Shown here one piece after another: positions 39,698 to 47,987 of a stretch of 64,000 nt of DNA; the stretch's first letter is position 1; every line of letters begins with the position of its first letter. The stretch is taken from positions 62,001 through 126,000 of the forward strand of contig UPZS01000002.1 of assembly GCA_900538905.1 (NCBI GenBank), written 5' to 3'. The notes under the pieces are model-generated. The model did no database searches. It was not told where the DNA came from and saw only the letters and a program-made list of their open reading frames with translations. This DNA is from an uncultured Sutterella sp. (GTDB lineage: Bacteria; Pseudomonadota; Gammaproteobacteria; Burkholderiales; Burkholderiaceae_F). Position numbers and translations under genes: made by a program.

Positions 39698-41506
39698 ATG
39701 GCCGGATCAAAAGTCCTCAAGCCCGTCGCAGGCGTTGTCATTCTCGTCGGTCTTTATGCCGCAGCGGGATATATCGGTGTGCCCGCGGGCGTTCGTTGGG
39801 CTGTTTCCAATGTTGTGCCCGATGCTTTAGGCGGCCGCGATGCCACTGTCGGAGATGTTTCGTTTAATCCTTGGAATTGGTCGCTTGAAATCAACGATTT
39901 GGCAATCAAATCCGCCCACTCTCCGAAAAACAATCTGCTCACCCTCAAGCACCTTTCGGCTGACCTGAGCGGCAGCACCCTCACCGAAATGGCCCCGATC
40001 GTCGAAGCCATCACGGTCGACGGTTTCAATATGCACCTCACTGCCAATGCGACCAACAACAAGGAGGCCAAAGAGGCATTTGAAAAAGCTCCGGCCGATG
40101 CTTCGGCATCTTCTGGGCTCCCCGCCTTTTCTCTAGCCAACGTCCGCGTCACCAACAGCAGCGTGAGACTCACAAATGCTCAGAACGGAGCTGACGTCAA
40201 AATCACCGACATTGATTTTGCACTGCCCATTTTGTCGACGCTTCCCTCTTCGGCCAGTGCGTCCGTCAATCCCAAGCTCTCCCTGAAAATTGACGGCACG
40301 CCGATCAAGGCAGAAGGTGCGCTCAAGGGAGACACAGCCACGATGGCCGTGAAAATCGACAACCTCAACGTCGCCAAACTTCTTAAGGCTGCGCCAGTGA
40401 CGTTACCCGTCGCGATTGAAAAAGCTTCCGCTTCGTGCAACCTGCAGGTGTCCTTCGACATGCCTAAGTCAGGTGTCTCCGGCATCAAAGTTAGCGGCAC
40501 GGCCTCGGCAAACAACCTTGATGTGCGCGACGCCAAAAACAAACCGTTTGTCAGCGTCAAGTCCGCATCTATTGATCTCAAGAGCGTTGATGTCTCCGCG
40601 CAAAAAGCTGACGTCAACAGCGTCAAAATCGTTCAGCCTTCAATCAAACTCTCGATTGCTTCGCAGACAAATGCTTCGGCTGCAAAGACATCCGGTTCTG
40701 CGGCATCAACGTCTGAAGCCTCTCCCAGCGCTGCTTGGAAGTGGTCTGTCGGCTCTGCTCAGATCAGCAACGGCTCGGTACAGGTCACCGACACGAGTCT
40801 GAAACCCGCAGCCACATTGTCGGTGTCAGCCATCAATCTGGATGCCAAGGGATTCTCGTCGGACAAGGGAAAGACCGGTACATATTCAGCCAGCGCAAAC
40901 GTTGCACAAGGTAAGCTCTCCTCTTCAGGCAAACTTTCGATTCTGCCGTTGGCTGTCAACGCCACCACCGACGTGAAGAATCTGCACTTTGCCACCTTCA
41001 ATCCGTGGATCAAGGCTCTTGCGGGCGCTCAGCTCACCAAGGGCACAGCCGACGTCAACGGCAAGGTTGATCTGAAGTCCGACAAGAAACTGGCGCTCAA
41101 GTGGAACGGCGACCTGGCCGTCTCGAATCTGGAAGCCAAGAATGCCGCAGGCAAGACGCTGATGACCTGGACACAGGCCAAGGCCACCGGCGTGGATCTG
41201 CAAAGCCTTGCCCCCGTCAACATCGCCGTAAAAAACCTTACTGTCAAGGAACCGGCCAAGCAGGTTACCAAGAACGTCAGCAAGGCCGCGGGTCTGATCG
41301 GTGCCATCGCAGCTTTGACCGGACATGAAAACACGGCCGAGCGCGCTCAGAAGGCGGCGGAAATCGCCTCTTCGGACATCTCGCTCTCGAACCTTGTCTA
41401 CAAGGACGGCAAGTTCAGCTTAGTGGAAAAGAGTAAAAATGCTTTGGCCGGCATTGTGCTTGAGGCACTTAACAATGTCTTTGCAACCGACGGCTCCAGA
41501 AAGTAA
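39698..41506 (+). CDS. DUF748 / AsmA-like envelope protein
   Basis: A 602-residue protein with an N-terminal membrane anchor (VLKPVAGVVILVGLYAAAGYI) and a long periplasmic beta-rich body. The motif VSFNPWNWSLEINDLAIKS near residue 65 and the repeated LSADLSGSTLTEMAPIVEAITVDG segment are typical of DUF748 proteins, which resemble AsmA/TamB bridge proteins thought to act in outer-membrane lipid transport or biogenesis. Ala/Ser/Lys/Val-rich low-complexity stretches occur (e.g. around 335-355). The ATG at 39698 is preceded by AAAGGAA. A terminator follows. Confidence 0.82.
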   Translation: MAGSKVLKPVAGVVILVGLYAAAGYIGVPAGVRWAVSNVVPDALGGRDATVGDVSFNPWNWSLEINDLAIKSAHSPKNNLLTLKHLSADLSGSTLTEMAPIVEAITVDGFNMHLTANATNNKEAKEAFEKAPADASASSGLPAFSLANVRVTNSSVRLTNAQNGADVKITDIDFALPILSTLPSSASASVNPKLSLKIDGTPIKAEGALKGDTATMAVKIDNLNVAKLLKAAPVTLPVAIEKASASCNLQVSFDMPKSGVSGIKVSGTASANNLDVRDAKNKPFVSVKSASIDLKSVDVSAQKADVNSVKIVQPSIKLSIASQTNASAAKTSGSAASTSEASPSAAWKWSVGSAQISNGSVQVTDTSLKPAATLSVSAINLDAKGFSSDKGKTGTYSASANVAQGKLSSSGKLSILPLAVNATTDVKNLHFATFNPWIKALAGAQLTKGTADVNGKVDLKSDKKLALKWNGDLAVSNLEAKNAAGKTLMTWTQAKATGVDLQSLAPVNIAVKNLTVKEPAKQVTKNVSKAAGLIGAIAALTGHENTAERAQKAAEIASSDISLSNLVYKDGKFSLVEKSKNALAGIVLEALNNVFATDGSRK

Positions 41507-41529
41507 GACCATCTGACCGACTTTAAGGC

Positions 41530-41570
41530 AACGGCGTCAAGGAAATTATTCCGAGACGCCGTTTCTTGTT
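41530..41570 (+). terminator. Terminator after the DUF748 gene
   Basis: A 9-bp perfect stem (AACGGCGTC with GACGCCGTT, 16-nt loop) is followed by a T-rich stretch on the plus strand. It also lies just beyond the stop of the convergent gene at 41594 and might serve both. Confidence 0.75.
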
Positions 41571-41593
41571 TCTGCCACCTCTCTTTTTCTAGT

Positions 41594-41938
41594 TCAACGC
41601 ACTCGGTTGTAGAAATTGTCAAATTTACGCCAAAAGAGCATGGCTCCCGCAAGCCAAGTCACGGCGGCACACGTGCCGATGATGACCGTTGCACGCACCC
41701 AGGGCATCCCGTAGGTCTGCCTCGTCAAGGCCAGATCAATTGCCGTGTAGAGCCACTCAAAGCCCGCACAAACGAGCAACATGCCGCAAATGACTGCGCA
41801 ATAGCGGTGACGGACGAACAAAAGTACGACCGGAATCAAAGGCAGAAGCGCAATTTCCAACCCCCACCCATGGAAAAGCAGATGCGCGCCGAAGAGAACA
41901 AAACACAGCACCGGGAAAATCAGAGCCAAACGAATCAC
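41594..41938 (-). CDS. Small four-helix membrane protein, unknown
   Basis: A 114-residue hydrophobic protein with about four membrane helices (3-24, 28-43, 45-66, 84-104) and no recognisable domain. The GTG start at 41938 overlaps the stop of ygbA by 4 bp (GTGA), so it is translationally coupled to it. That suggests a link to ygbA's nitrosative-stress setting, but only by position. Confidence 0.7.
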   Translation of the reverse strand: MIRLALIFPVLCFVLFGAHLLFHGWGLEIALLPLIPVVLLFVRHRYCAVICGMLLVCAGFEWLYTAIDLALTRQTYGMPWVRATVIIGTCAAVTWLAGAMLFWRKFDNFYNRVR

Positions 41939-42387
41939 GGCCGATCTCCTTTTGTTGCAGCATTGTCGACAGTAGGAACCTCTCGAATCGGAGTGACTTT
42001 TTTCGGTTTTCCGCGCGGCTTTTCAGGCGGCGTCACCGTGAGCGACTTCCAAAGATGCTCCAGAGAAAGAATCGGGTGCTTGAACATGACCCGAGGACCG
42101 GCAAAGCGCATCACTTCGGAAATCTTTTCTCGGTAAGCAGGCTTGTAGCAGTGAACCTTGCACTTGGCGCACACGGGCTTGTCTTCTTTGAAGGGACAGC
42201 AGGAAAGTCGCTTGAAGGCATAGTCCGCAAGTTCTTGACACTCAGAACACAAATTGTCGCCCTTGGTGCTGTGATGGGCATGACAATAGATGCGAACCAT
42301 AGCAAGCACTGTATCGGCTTCGCGCTTCAAGGGACCGAATTTAATCCTTTGTAAACGCGAATTTTCTTGCGGTTGAGAACCCTGCAT
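41935..42387 (-). CDS. ygbA: YgbA-family (nitrous oxide-stimulated promoter) protein
   Basis: A 150-residue cytosolic protein of the YgbA_NO family. The core matches E. coli YgbA closely in pattern: MVRIYCHAHHSTKGDNLCSECQELADYAFKRLSCCPF, then KPVCAKCKVHCYKPAYREKISEVMRFAGPRVMFKHPI. Seven or more cysteines (CxxC, CC, CxxC, HC) suggest metal binding. In enterobacteria ygbA is induced by nitric oxide via NsrR. A C-terminal basic/proline tail is extra. Upstream is a GTTTGA-N4-TCAAAC inverted repeat. The nitrite reductase gene lies 3.7 kb away on the same strand. Confidence 0.88.
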   Translation of the reverse strand: MQGSQPQENSRLQRIKFGPLKREADTVLAMVRIYCHAHHSTKGDNLCSECQELADYAFKRLSCCPFKEDKPVCAKCKVHCYKPAYREKISEVMRFAGPRVMFKHPILSLEHLWKSLTVTPPEKPRGKPKKVTPIREVPTVDNAATKGDRP

Positions 42388-42820
42388 AAATGAATTTCTT
42401 TCTCAAAGTTTGAATGATCAAACAATTTTAACGTCGTACGAGAATTTATCTTGCCTGCCTTAAGGTTTCCTTGTTTTGTTCGGTGTCCGTCATCTTCACC
42501 TCGCTTTGGCCTAGCAAAGTCAAACACATTCTTTCAGAGCCAATCACTTCAGCTTCTGATTCCGCAACACTTGATCCGCGCAATTGCTGGACAATGCGAG
42601 CTCGTACCCGCCTGTTGCAATCCTAACTAGGGTAAACCCGATTCTTTGGACGTATTACGCCATTTTCTTGTTCAAGTCCATTCAGACTGCAATCATTGAG
42701 CTTCGACGACAGCCATTTTCTGGGCCGATGCCATCGGCGCAGAGCATATGCCATGTCGCCTTCGTTGAGCGACTGAGTAAATGCCATAAAAAAGCGGGCT
42801 CGATAACAGGGAGATTTTTC
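42388..42820. other. 433-bp gap between ygbA and the porin gene
   Basis: The divergent promoters of ygbA and the porin must lie here. A frame continuing upstream of the porin to 42584 lacks signal-peptide logic and is not a gene. The inverted repeat at 42408-42423 is listed separately. I see no other gene; a long porin 5' leader or small RNA is possible. Confidence 0.55.
42408..42423. promoter_or_regulatory. Inverted repeat upstream of ygbA, candidate operator
   Basis: GTTTGA-ATGA-TCAAAC has 6-bp perfect arms with a 4-bp spacer and lies 21-36 bp before the ygbA ATG. It resembles a shortened FNR/CRP-type palindrome, but the spacing of TTGA to TCAA is 4, not 6, so it does not fit those proteins. 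The regulator is unknown. Confidence 0.4.
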
Positions 42821-44020
42821 ATGAAAAAAACTTTAGTTGCCGTGTCTGTTCTCGGTGCCTTTGCCGGTTCCGCTCTTGCCGCGGACGTTCAGCTCTACGG
42901 CATCCTGGATACGGGGGTTGGCTACAGCCACATCGATATGGACACTTCCGGTGTCGATGATGTTGACTCGTTTGAAATGAAGTCCGGCGTCGGCTCCGGT
43001 TCCCGTTGGGGACTGAAAGGCACGGAAGACCTCGGAAACGGTCTGACCGTGGGCTTCATTCTCGAAAACGGCTTTGATTCCGACGACGGTTCCGAAGACT
43101 CCACCGGTGTCATGTTTAACCGTGAATCAAGCCTGTTCTTGGAAGGTAGTTTCGGCAAACTCGCTTTTGGCCGAATGGGGGCCCTCAACAGCGGCCAATC
43201 CTCCTGGTCCAAAGTCGGCATGATCAACGCCTTTGGAACTTCGTACGGTGAATTTACCGCCCAGGCTTCGAACGTTTTCTCGCTCGCGGGCCAATGGGAC
43301 AACATGATTGCCTACGAGACCCCGGATTTTGCCGGTTTCAAGTTGTTCGCCCAATACGACATGGGTTCGAACGACAATGAAAACGAGTCCTCGAGCAACC
43401 GCTTCTATTCGCTCGGCGTCACCTACAACAACGGTCCATTTGCCGGCTACTTTGCAGTCGATTCAATCAACTATAAAACAGCTAAATTCAACCAAGGAGA
43501 ATGGCCGAACAACGGAGACGACATTGATGACAGTCTGACGGTTACTTTGGGCGGTAGCTACGATTTCGACGTCGTCAAGATTTACCTTGGCGCTCAGTAC
43601 TTTGATGAAGTCCGTTTGTCTTCGCTGGGCGGTGTAATCGGCAGAGCAAACTCAATCCTTGACAATCTGCTCGGCATGAAAGTCAATGATGCTGTCAAGA
43701 TCAAAGGCTACGGCATTAGTCTGTCGGGCGACGCGCCACTGGCCGGCGGCAGAGTGATGTTCGGTCTTGGTTATGTAGATGCTGAAGCCGCTGACAGCAT
43801 GGACAGAGTTCTGAGCGACAACATATTTACCGTCACCAGCATAGACATCAAACGCTATGTCGTGAGTGCTGGTTATTCCTATCCGTTTAGCAAACGTACG
43901 GACGTATACGGCGTGGCTTCGTACATGCAAGATCAGACGGACACAGGCACGAAATTCGGTATGTTCGAACGAGATCCCTCTGCCTATTCCTTCTACGTCG
44001 GTCTGCGTCACCGCTTCTAA
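42821..44020 (+). CDS. Trimeric general porin (Burkholderiales type)
   Basis: A 399-residue outer-membrane beta-barrel. Signal peptide MKKTLVAVSVLGAFAGSALA is followed by ADVQLYGILDTGVGYSH, the start of Neisseria/Bordetella-type porins; GSRWGLKGTEDLGNGLTVGF and ESSLFLEGSFGKLAFGRMG (loop 3 region) are family motifs. The last residue is Phe (LRHRF), needed for Bam-dependent assembly. I use the ATG at 42821 with an AGGGAG site. It passes small hydrophilic solutes. A terminator follows. Confidence 0.94.
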   Translation: MKKTLVAVSVLGAFAGSALAADVQLYGILDTGVGYSHIDMDTSGVDDVDSFEMKSGVGSGSRWGLKGTEDLGNGLTVGFILENGFDSDDGSEDSTGVMFNRESSLFLEGSFGKLAFGRMGALNSGQSSWSKVGMINAFGTSYGEFTAQASNVFSLAGQWDNMIAYETPDFAGFKLFAQYDMGSNDNENESSSNRFYSLGVTYNNGPFAGYFAVDSINYKTAKFNQGEWPNNGDDIDDSLTVTLGGSYDFDVVKIYLGAQYFDEVRLSSLGGVIGRANSILDNLLGMKVNDAVKIKGYGISLSGDAPLAGGRVMFGLGYVDAEAADSMDRVLSDNIFTVTSIDIKRYVVSAGYSYPFSKRTDVYGVASYMQDQTDTGTKFGMFERDPSAYSFYVGLRHRF

Positions 44021-44055
44021 TCTGATCTCTTCTTGAGATTTACGGATTAGTTCCG

Positions 44056-44088
44056 AACCCGTTTCGACTTTGGTTGGAACGGGTTTTT
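44056..44088 (+). terminator. Terminator after the porin gene
   Basis: AACCCGTT pairs with AACGGGTT (14-nt loop) and is followed by TTT on the plus strand, 36 bp after the porin stop. Confidence 0.75.
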
Positions 44089-44195
44089 CGCATCTGGCTT
44101 TTTCCCAAATTTCACCCTTGACTCGGGCATATAATCGGACGGAGACCTTGTAGAAGAAATTTCTCTTCGATCATCCATTACCACCTTTCGAGATC

Positions 44196-45071
44196 ATGCT
44201 TCAATCGTGCTGGATGCTTGTAGCCGCAATGCTTTTTGCGACCATGAGTTCACTTGTAAAAATGTCCGCTGGGGAAGCCGGCACGTTTGAGATTGTTTTT
44301 TACCGCTCACTCATTGGTTTGGTCTTTATCGCAATCGCAATGTTCATTCAAGGTCAGACGCCGCACACCAAGTATCTCTTCGGGCATATTAAGCGTTCTG
44401 TCCTGGGGACTCTGGCTTTCACCATTTGGTTTTTCACAATGGGGTACCTTCCCCTGGGAACAGCCGTAACTCTCAACTACACGGCGCCGCTTTTTATTGC
44501 CGCCACCTTTGTAGTCACGGCTCTCATGCATCACCAAAAGGCGCCATGGTCACTTGCTGCAGCCATTTGTGTGGGTTTTATCGGCGTGTGTCTGATCCTG
44601 CAGCCTTCGATTGCGTCTGACGAGCTTCCTTACGCGTTATTGGGCCTTTTTGCAGGCGCTCTGGGTCCCTTCATCTTCTTTCAAATCGCCCAACTCGGTC
44701 GCTTGCGTGAGCCATCGCTTCGCATCGTGTTCTATTTCTCGCTTGTCGGAACAATCTGGGGATTGGCCGGTTGCTACGTTCTGGAGGGCGGCCTCAAAAT
44801 GCACGACATGGATGTCTGGATCGGACTGCTTGGCGTTGGCATCACGGCAGTGCTCGCACAGGTGGCCATGACGCGCGCCTTCGCCTACGGCAATATGATG
44901 CTGACGGCGTGCTTTCAGTTTGCCGTCATTCCTTTTGCGGAAATCATCAGTGTGGTCTTTTTCAAAGAAGCGCTTCCGCCTGTGGCTTTGGTCGGAATGC
45001 TTTTGATTTTGGCCGCCGGTTGCACAGCAAGCGTCATCACCAAACGACAGCGCCATCCCGCCGCCAAATAA
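44196..45071 (+). CDS. EamA/DMT-family permease (YdcZ/RhaT-like superfamily)
   Basis: A 291-residue inner-membrane protein with ten helices in two EamA repeats. It starts MLQSCWMLVAAMLFATMSSLVKMSAGEAGTFEIVFYRSLIGL and ends with the second-repeat motif around MTRAFAYGNMMLTACFQFAVIPFAEIISVVFFKEALP. Likely exports a metabolite such as an amino acid; the substrate is not readable. It is preceded by the porin terminator and is convergent with the ccmI-like gene. Confidence 0.87.
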   Translation: MLQSCWMLVAAMLFATMSSLVKMSAGEAGTFEIVFYRSLIGLVFIAIAMFIQGQTPHTKYLFGHIKRSVLGTLAFTIWFFTMGYLPLGTAVTLNYTAPLFIAATFVVTALMHHQKAPWSLAAAICVGFIGVCLILQPSIASDELPYALLGLFAGALGPFIFFQIAQLGRLREPSLRIVFYFSLVGTIWGLAGCYVLEGGLKMHDMDVWIGLLGVGITAVLAQVAMTRAFAYGNMMLTACFQFAVIPFAEIISVVFFKEALPPVALVGMLLILAAGCTASVITKRQRHPAAK

Positions 45072-45108
45072 GAGAGACACACACGTCTGACATCGGGCGT
45101 GAATTTTT

Positions 45109-46017
45109 TCACTGTTGCGAGGATTTCTCAGTCTGCGCTTCTTTTCGCTCCTGCTCAGCCGCATATGCCCCCGTCTGAGCCAATCGCTCATAGACTGGGT
45201 TATCCATCGACATCTGAGAAAGCAGGTATTCAATGCTTTCTCGAGCCTCTTTCCAATGTCCGAGCTCTAAAGAACTGATGGCATAGAGCTCTCGAGCGGA
45301 CAAAAGCTTGTTGTCAATCGCAAGCGCCTGATCAAGCACCGCCAAACTTTGGATGTACGTATCCCTGGTTTCCTGGCTGATCAAGGCTGCGGCGTATTCC
45401 ACCAAAACGTTGGCGTCCTTGGCAACGAATCCGCCGAGATCAACGGCTTTTTTATACGCGTCGGCTGCTTCCTTCCATGCCTGTTTATGCACCTTAAGAC
45501 GTGCGAAAAGAACCCATGCTCGTTCGTCTTTGCCATTGTCCTCGAGGTAGGCGCCAAGCGACTCTTCATCATAGAGGCCTTCGGTACTGCCGAGTGTTCC
45601 ATCGGCCTGCATGATGCCCTGTTTGGGAGAGTCAGAAACAAAATTGATCAGCGAAGGCGAACCCAGGCCTTTGTAGAGAGCAAACGCGCTTCCGGCCACC
45701 ACAACAGCCAAACCGACAGCAAAGGCTTTGCCAAGCGGCGCAGCACGTTTCTCGCGTTTTTCATCGATCGCAAGTTCTTCAAGCGCCCGACGCTGAACGT
45801 CAGTAACACTCGACTCATAAATCGTATCGGTGACAAGTCCTGCCGCGCGTTCCTCATCGAGCACACGCAACTGCTCAGCAAGCGCTTCACGAGAAAGCTC
45901 CTGCGTAAGACTGCCGTCTTCGTCCGGCGCTTTGCGCATCAGCGCCCATAGAACGGAAAACACCGCCACAGCGCTCAAAAGCGCAGCAACAAACCAAAAA
46001 GTCGTTTCAAAAGTCAT
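45109..46017 (-). CDS. Cytochrome c biogenesis TPR protein CcmI-like (CycH/NrfG)
   Basis: A 302-residue inner-membrane protein. Helices at about 7-28 and 96-115 flank a cytoplasmic leucine-zipper-like region rich in Glu/Arg (LTQELSREALAEQLRVLDEERAAGLV), then a periplasmic TPR region (about 160-275, AWVLFARLKVHKQAWKEAADAYKKAVDLGG). This is the CcmI/CycH layout, the subunit that holds apocytochrome c for the CcmFH heme lyase. It is 78 bp after the octaheme nitrite reductase gene. No other ccm genes are in the window, so the rest of the system is elsewhere. Confidence 0.8.
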   Translation of the reverse strand: MTFETTFWFVAALLSAVAVFSVLWALMRKAPDEDGSLTQELSREALAEQLRVLDEERAAGLVTDTIYESSVTDVQRRALEELAIDEKREKRAAPLGKAFAVGLAVVVAGSAFALYKGLGSPSLINFVSDSPKQGIMQADGTLGSTEGLYDEESLGAYLEDNGKDERAWVLFARLKVHKQAWKEAADAYKKAVDLGGFVAKDANVLVEYAAALISQETRDTYIQSLAVLDQALAIDNKLLSARELYAISSLELGHWKEARESIEYLLSQMSMDNPVYERLAQTGAYAAEQERKEAQTEKSSQQ

Positions 46018-46035
46018 GTGTCCGATTTTACGTTG

Positions 46036-46075
46036 AAAAAAAGGGCGCCTCGAAAAACCGGGGCACCCCTTTTTC
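46036..46075 (-). terminator. Terminator between the nitrite reductase and ccmI genes
   Basis: On the reverse strand AAAGGGGTGCC pairs imperfectly with GGCGCCCTTT and is followed by seven T residues. It would partly or wholly separate nitrite reductase from ccmI transcription. The stem may also end a plus-strand transcript (TTTTTC follows there too). Confidence 0.6.
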
Positions 46076-46095
46076 GTTTTGACTACGGAAGCGGA

Positions 46096-47727
46096 TTACT
46101 TCTTATTCTTGGCGACCATGGCGTCGCGCAGGATCTTCGTAGCCTTCTGAGCGGCGTCAGCGCACTTGGCAAGCGAGAGCTGAGCTGCTTCAGGATTGTG
46201 GAACCATGCACCGTTCACAGCCGTCCACCATTCCCAATTGGTGTGGGCGACGGAGTGAAGTTCACGAGCCTGATTGAGGACTTCGTCGCTAACGCCCATC
46301 GCCAAAGCGAGATCAAAGGCGTTGAACATGTCGGTCATGCGGCTTTCGGCCTCGCGCAGTTTACCGTCGTAGTAGCCCTTCATACCGTCGATCACGCGGT
46401 TAAGCTGCTTCTCGGTCTTGTCCTTGTGGCACTGCAAGCAGGTCTGCTTCATATAGTGACGCGGAGTCGTCGACCAGTGGCTCGTGTAAACCTTGCCGGT
46501 CTTCTTGTCCTTCATCTTGGGCATGTGGCAGTCTGCACAACCGACGCCAGCCTTGTCGTGCGTGGAGTTCCAGTACGTTTCAACGTCCGGATGTTGCATC
46601 TTCGTGAGAGCGGCACCGGTCACATTGTGCTTGAAGTCCTTGAAGCCAACCTTGGCATAGAAGTCATCAATCTTCGTGACGTCAACGAACGGGAAGAGGT
46701 TCGTGCGGACATCGCTCATGCCGATCGCCTTGCCGGTCTTCGGATCAAAGCCCGGGTTGCAGTTGTATTCGACATGGCACTGAGCGCACATCAGCTTGCT
46801 GTCGGCCTTTTCCATCGTGGCGATCTTGCGGGTAAAGCCGCGGACGCCCATGTCAATCACGTTGATCTTGGTGGCCTTCGGATCTTCGCTGTAGAGGCTC
46901 GGAATATCCGTACGGGTCAGAGCCTGGATCAGACCGTCACGAACAATACGCGGCTTGGCGCTGTGAGGATCGTGGCAGAAGTTGCAATTCACGGCATGAT
47001 TGATGTTGCGCATCACGTCGACAACATTGGATTGACGTGAGAACTTGGCTTCGGGATGTTTTTCGCCGAGGTATGCCCAGTCAAGCATCAGGTCGGTCGA
47101 CTTGCAAGTCCAGCAAACCGGGTTACCCGCAGCGGCCGTTCCCGGACGACGAGGCTTTTGGGCGTTATCTTCAGGATACTTGTCGTTTATAACATCCCAA
47201 ACACGGAAAGCCCCGTCTCCCTGACCGAGATACATCCAGCCGTCCTTCGGCACAAAGCGACCGCCGAAGGCGCGATCGCACAGATACTGGTCAAGTGCGG
47301 CAAACGCGTGGCTACGCGGCAAATCGTGTTCTTTCGTAAAACCATGCGCCCCCAAAGCACGGTCGAAGAACGGATTGGGCGCAACGCTGGCGCTGTTCTT
47401 CTTGGAGAAACGCGGCGTGCGTTCTTCATTGATCGTGTACATCGACTTGAATTGAGCCGGATGGCAGGAACCGCAAGTCTTGGGATCCATGCTCGTTACC
47501 GGACGCGTATCCTTGCTCGGTGCACTCACATGCTTGGTGAGGCCGGAGTGGCAGCTCGTGCAAGAAACTTTCTTGTGAGCACCGGACTTGTGGAAGCCGC
47601 CGATGTTGCTGTGGCAGGCCACGCAAGTCTTCGTGTCAACTTTTTCAGGAGCCGCGTTAACGGCGGGAGCAAACGCCACCGCCACTGCAAGTGCTACGCA
47701 GGCCTGAACGAAATTGTGTTTTGTCAT
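46096..47727 (-). CDS. Octaheme ammonia-forming cytochrome c nitrite reductase
   Basis: Periplasmic six-electron reduction of nitrite to ammonia. The 543-residue protein has a signal peptide (about 1-26) and eight heme motifs: CVACH 35, CTSCH 56, CGSCH 85, then the NrfA-like part with CWTCK 205 (catalytic, Lys-ligated), CNFCH 248, CAQCH 314, CADCH 397, CLQCH 430. Pentaheme NrfA has only the last five; the three extra N-terminal hemes match octaheme reductases (ONR). The active site shows Y321 followed by C323 (HVEYNC), the Tyr-x-Cys pair cross-linked in Thioalkalivibrio TvNiR, and QH at 378-379. No nrfH-type quinol dehydrogenase is nearby. An AAGGAGAG site precedes the ATG. Confidence 0.94.
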   Translation of the reverse strand: MTKHNFVQACVALAVAVAFAPAVNAAPEKVDTKTCVACHSNIGGFHKSGAHKKVSCTSCHSGLTKHVSAPSKDTRPVTSMDPKTCGSCHPAQFKSMYTINEERTPRFSKKNSASVAPNPFFDRALGAHGFTKEHDLPRSHAFAALDQYLCDRAFGGRFVPKDGWMYLGQGDGAFRVWDVINDKYPEDNAQKPRRPGTAAAGNPVCWTCKSTDLMLDWAYLGEKHPEAKFSRQSNVVDVMRNINHAVNCNFCHDPHSAKPRIVRDGLIQALTRTDIPSLYSEDPKATKINVIDMGVRGFTRKIATMEKADSKLMCAQCHVEYNCNPGFDPKTGKAIGMSDVRTNLFPFVDVTKIDDFYAKVGFKDFKHNVTGAALTKMQHPDVETYWNSTHDKAGVGCADCHMPKMKDKKTGKVYTSHWSTTPRHYMKQTCLQCHKDKTEKQLNRVIDGMKGYYDGKLREAESRMTDMFNAFDLALAMGVSDEVLNQARELHSVAHTNWEWWTAVNGAWFHNPEAAQLSLAKCADAAQKATKILRDAMVAKNKK

Positions 47728-47907
47728 CTCGTCTCTCCTTATCGCGACTTCTCATGCTTGGTTTGGAATCGGAATGCGCTTGGGGTCGCTTCCGCGTGTA
47801 AAAGTCGCTTGACGGATTTTCTCACAGAAAAAAATACTGTCAATTCAGCATCTTTCTTCCCAAATTAGCTTACCGTTTCAGTCAGTTTTTCACTTCCGAT
47901 TCTTATA

Positions 47908-47946
47908 TCTGTCTTAAAACCCGCATGAAACAGGCCTTAAGACAGA
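47908..47946. promoter_or_regulatory. Long inverted repeat upstream of the nitrite reductase gene
   Basis: TCTGTCTTAA (47908-47917) and TTAAGACAGA (47937-47946) form perfect 10-bp arms around a 19-nt spacer, 181-219 bp before the ATG. It could be a regulator site or an mRNA hairpin. The regulator is not identified. Confidence 0.4.
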
Positions 47947-47954
47947 ATTAACAT

Positions 47955-47987
47955 AAAAAACCGCAGGAGACTTTCCGTCCGCTGCGG
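47955..47987 (-). terminator. Terminator of the rluD-pgeF-rimO unit
   Basis: On the reverse strand CCGCAG/CTGCGG closes a hairpin followed by TTTTTT. It lies about 100 bp after the rimO stop. Confidence 0.7.

Noticed and set aside
42408..42423. FNR or CRP box upstream of ygbA
   Set aside because: Half-sites TTGA and TCAA are 4 bp apart instead of the 6 bp those proteins need.
42584..42820. Porin start at the upstream frame limit
   Set aside because: The first 79 residues do not contain a signal peptide; MKKTLVAV at 42821 does, with a good ribosome site.
46096..47727. Standard pentaheme NrfA with companion NrfH
   Set aside because: Eight heme motifs are present and no NrfH-type gene is adjacent.
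47728..47900. FNR site (TTGAT-N4-ATCAA) before the nitrite reductase gene
   Set aside because: A TTGAC and a GTCAA occur but are far apart; no match to consensus spacing.
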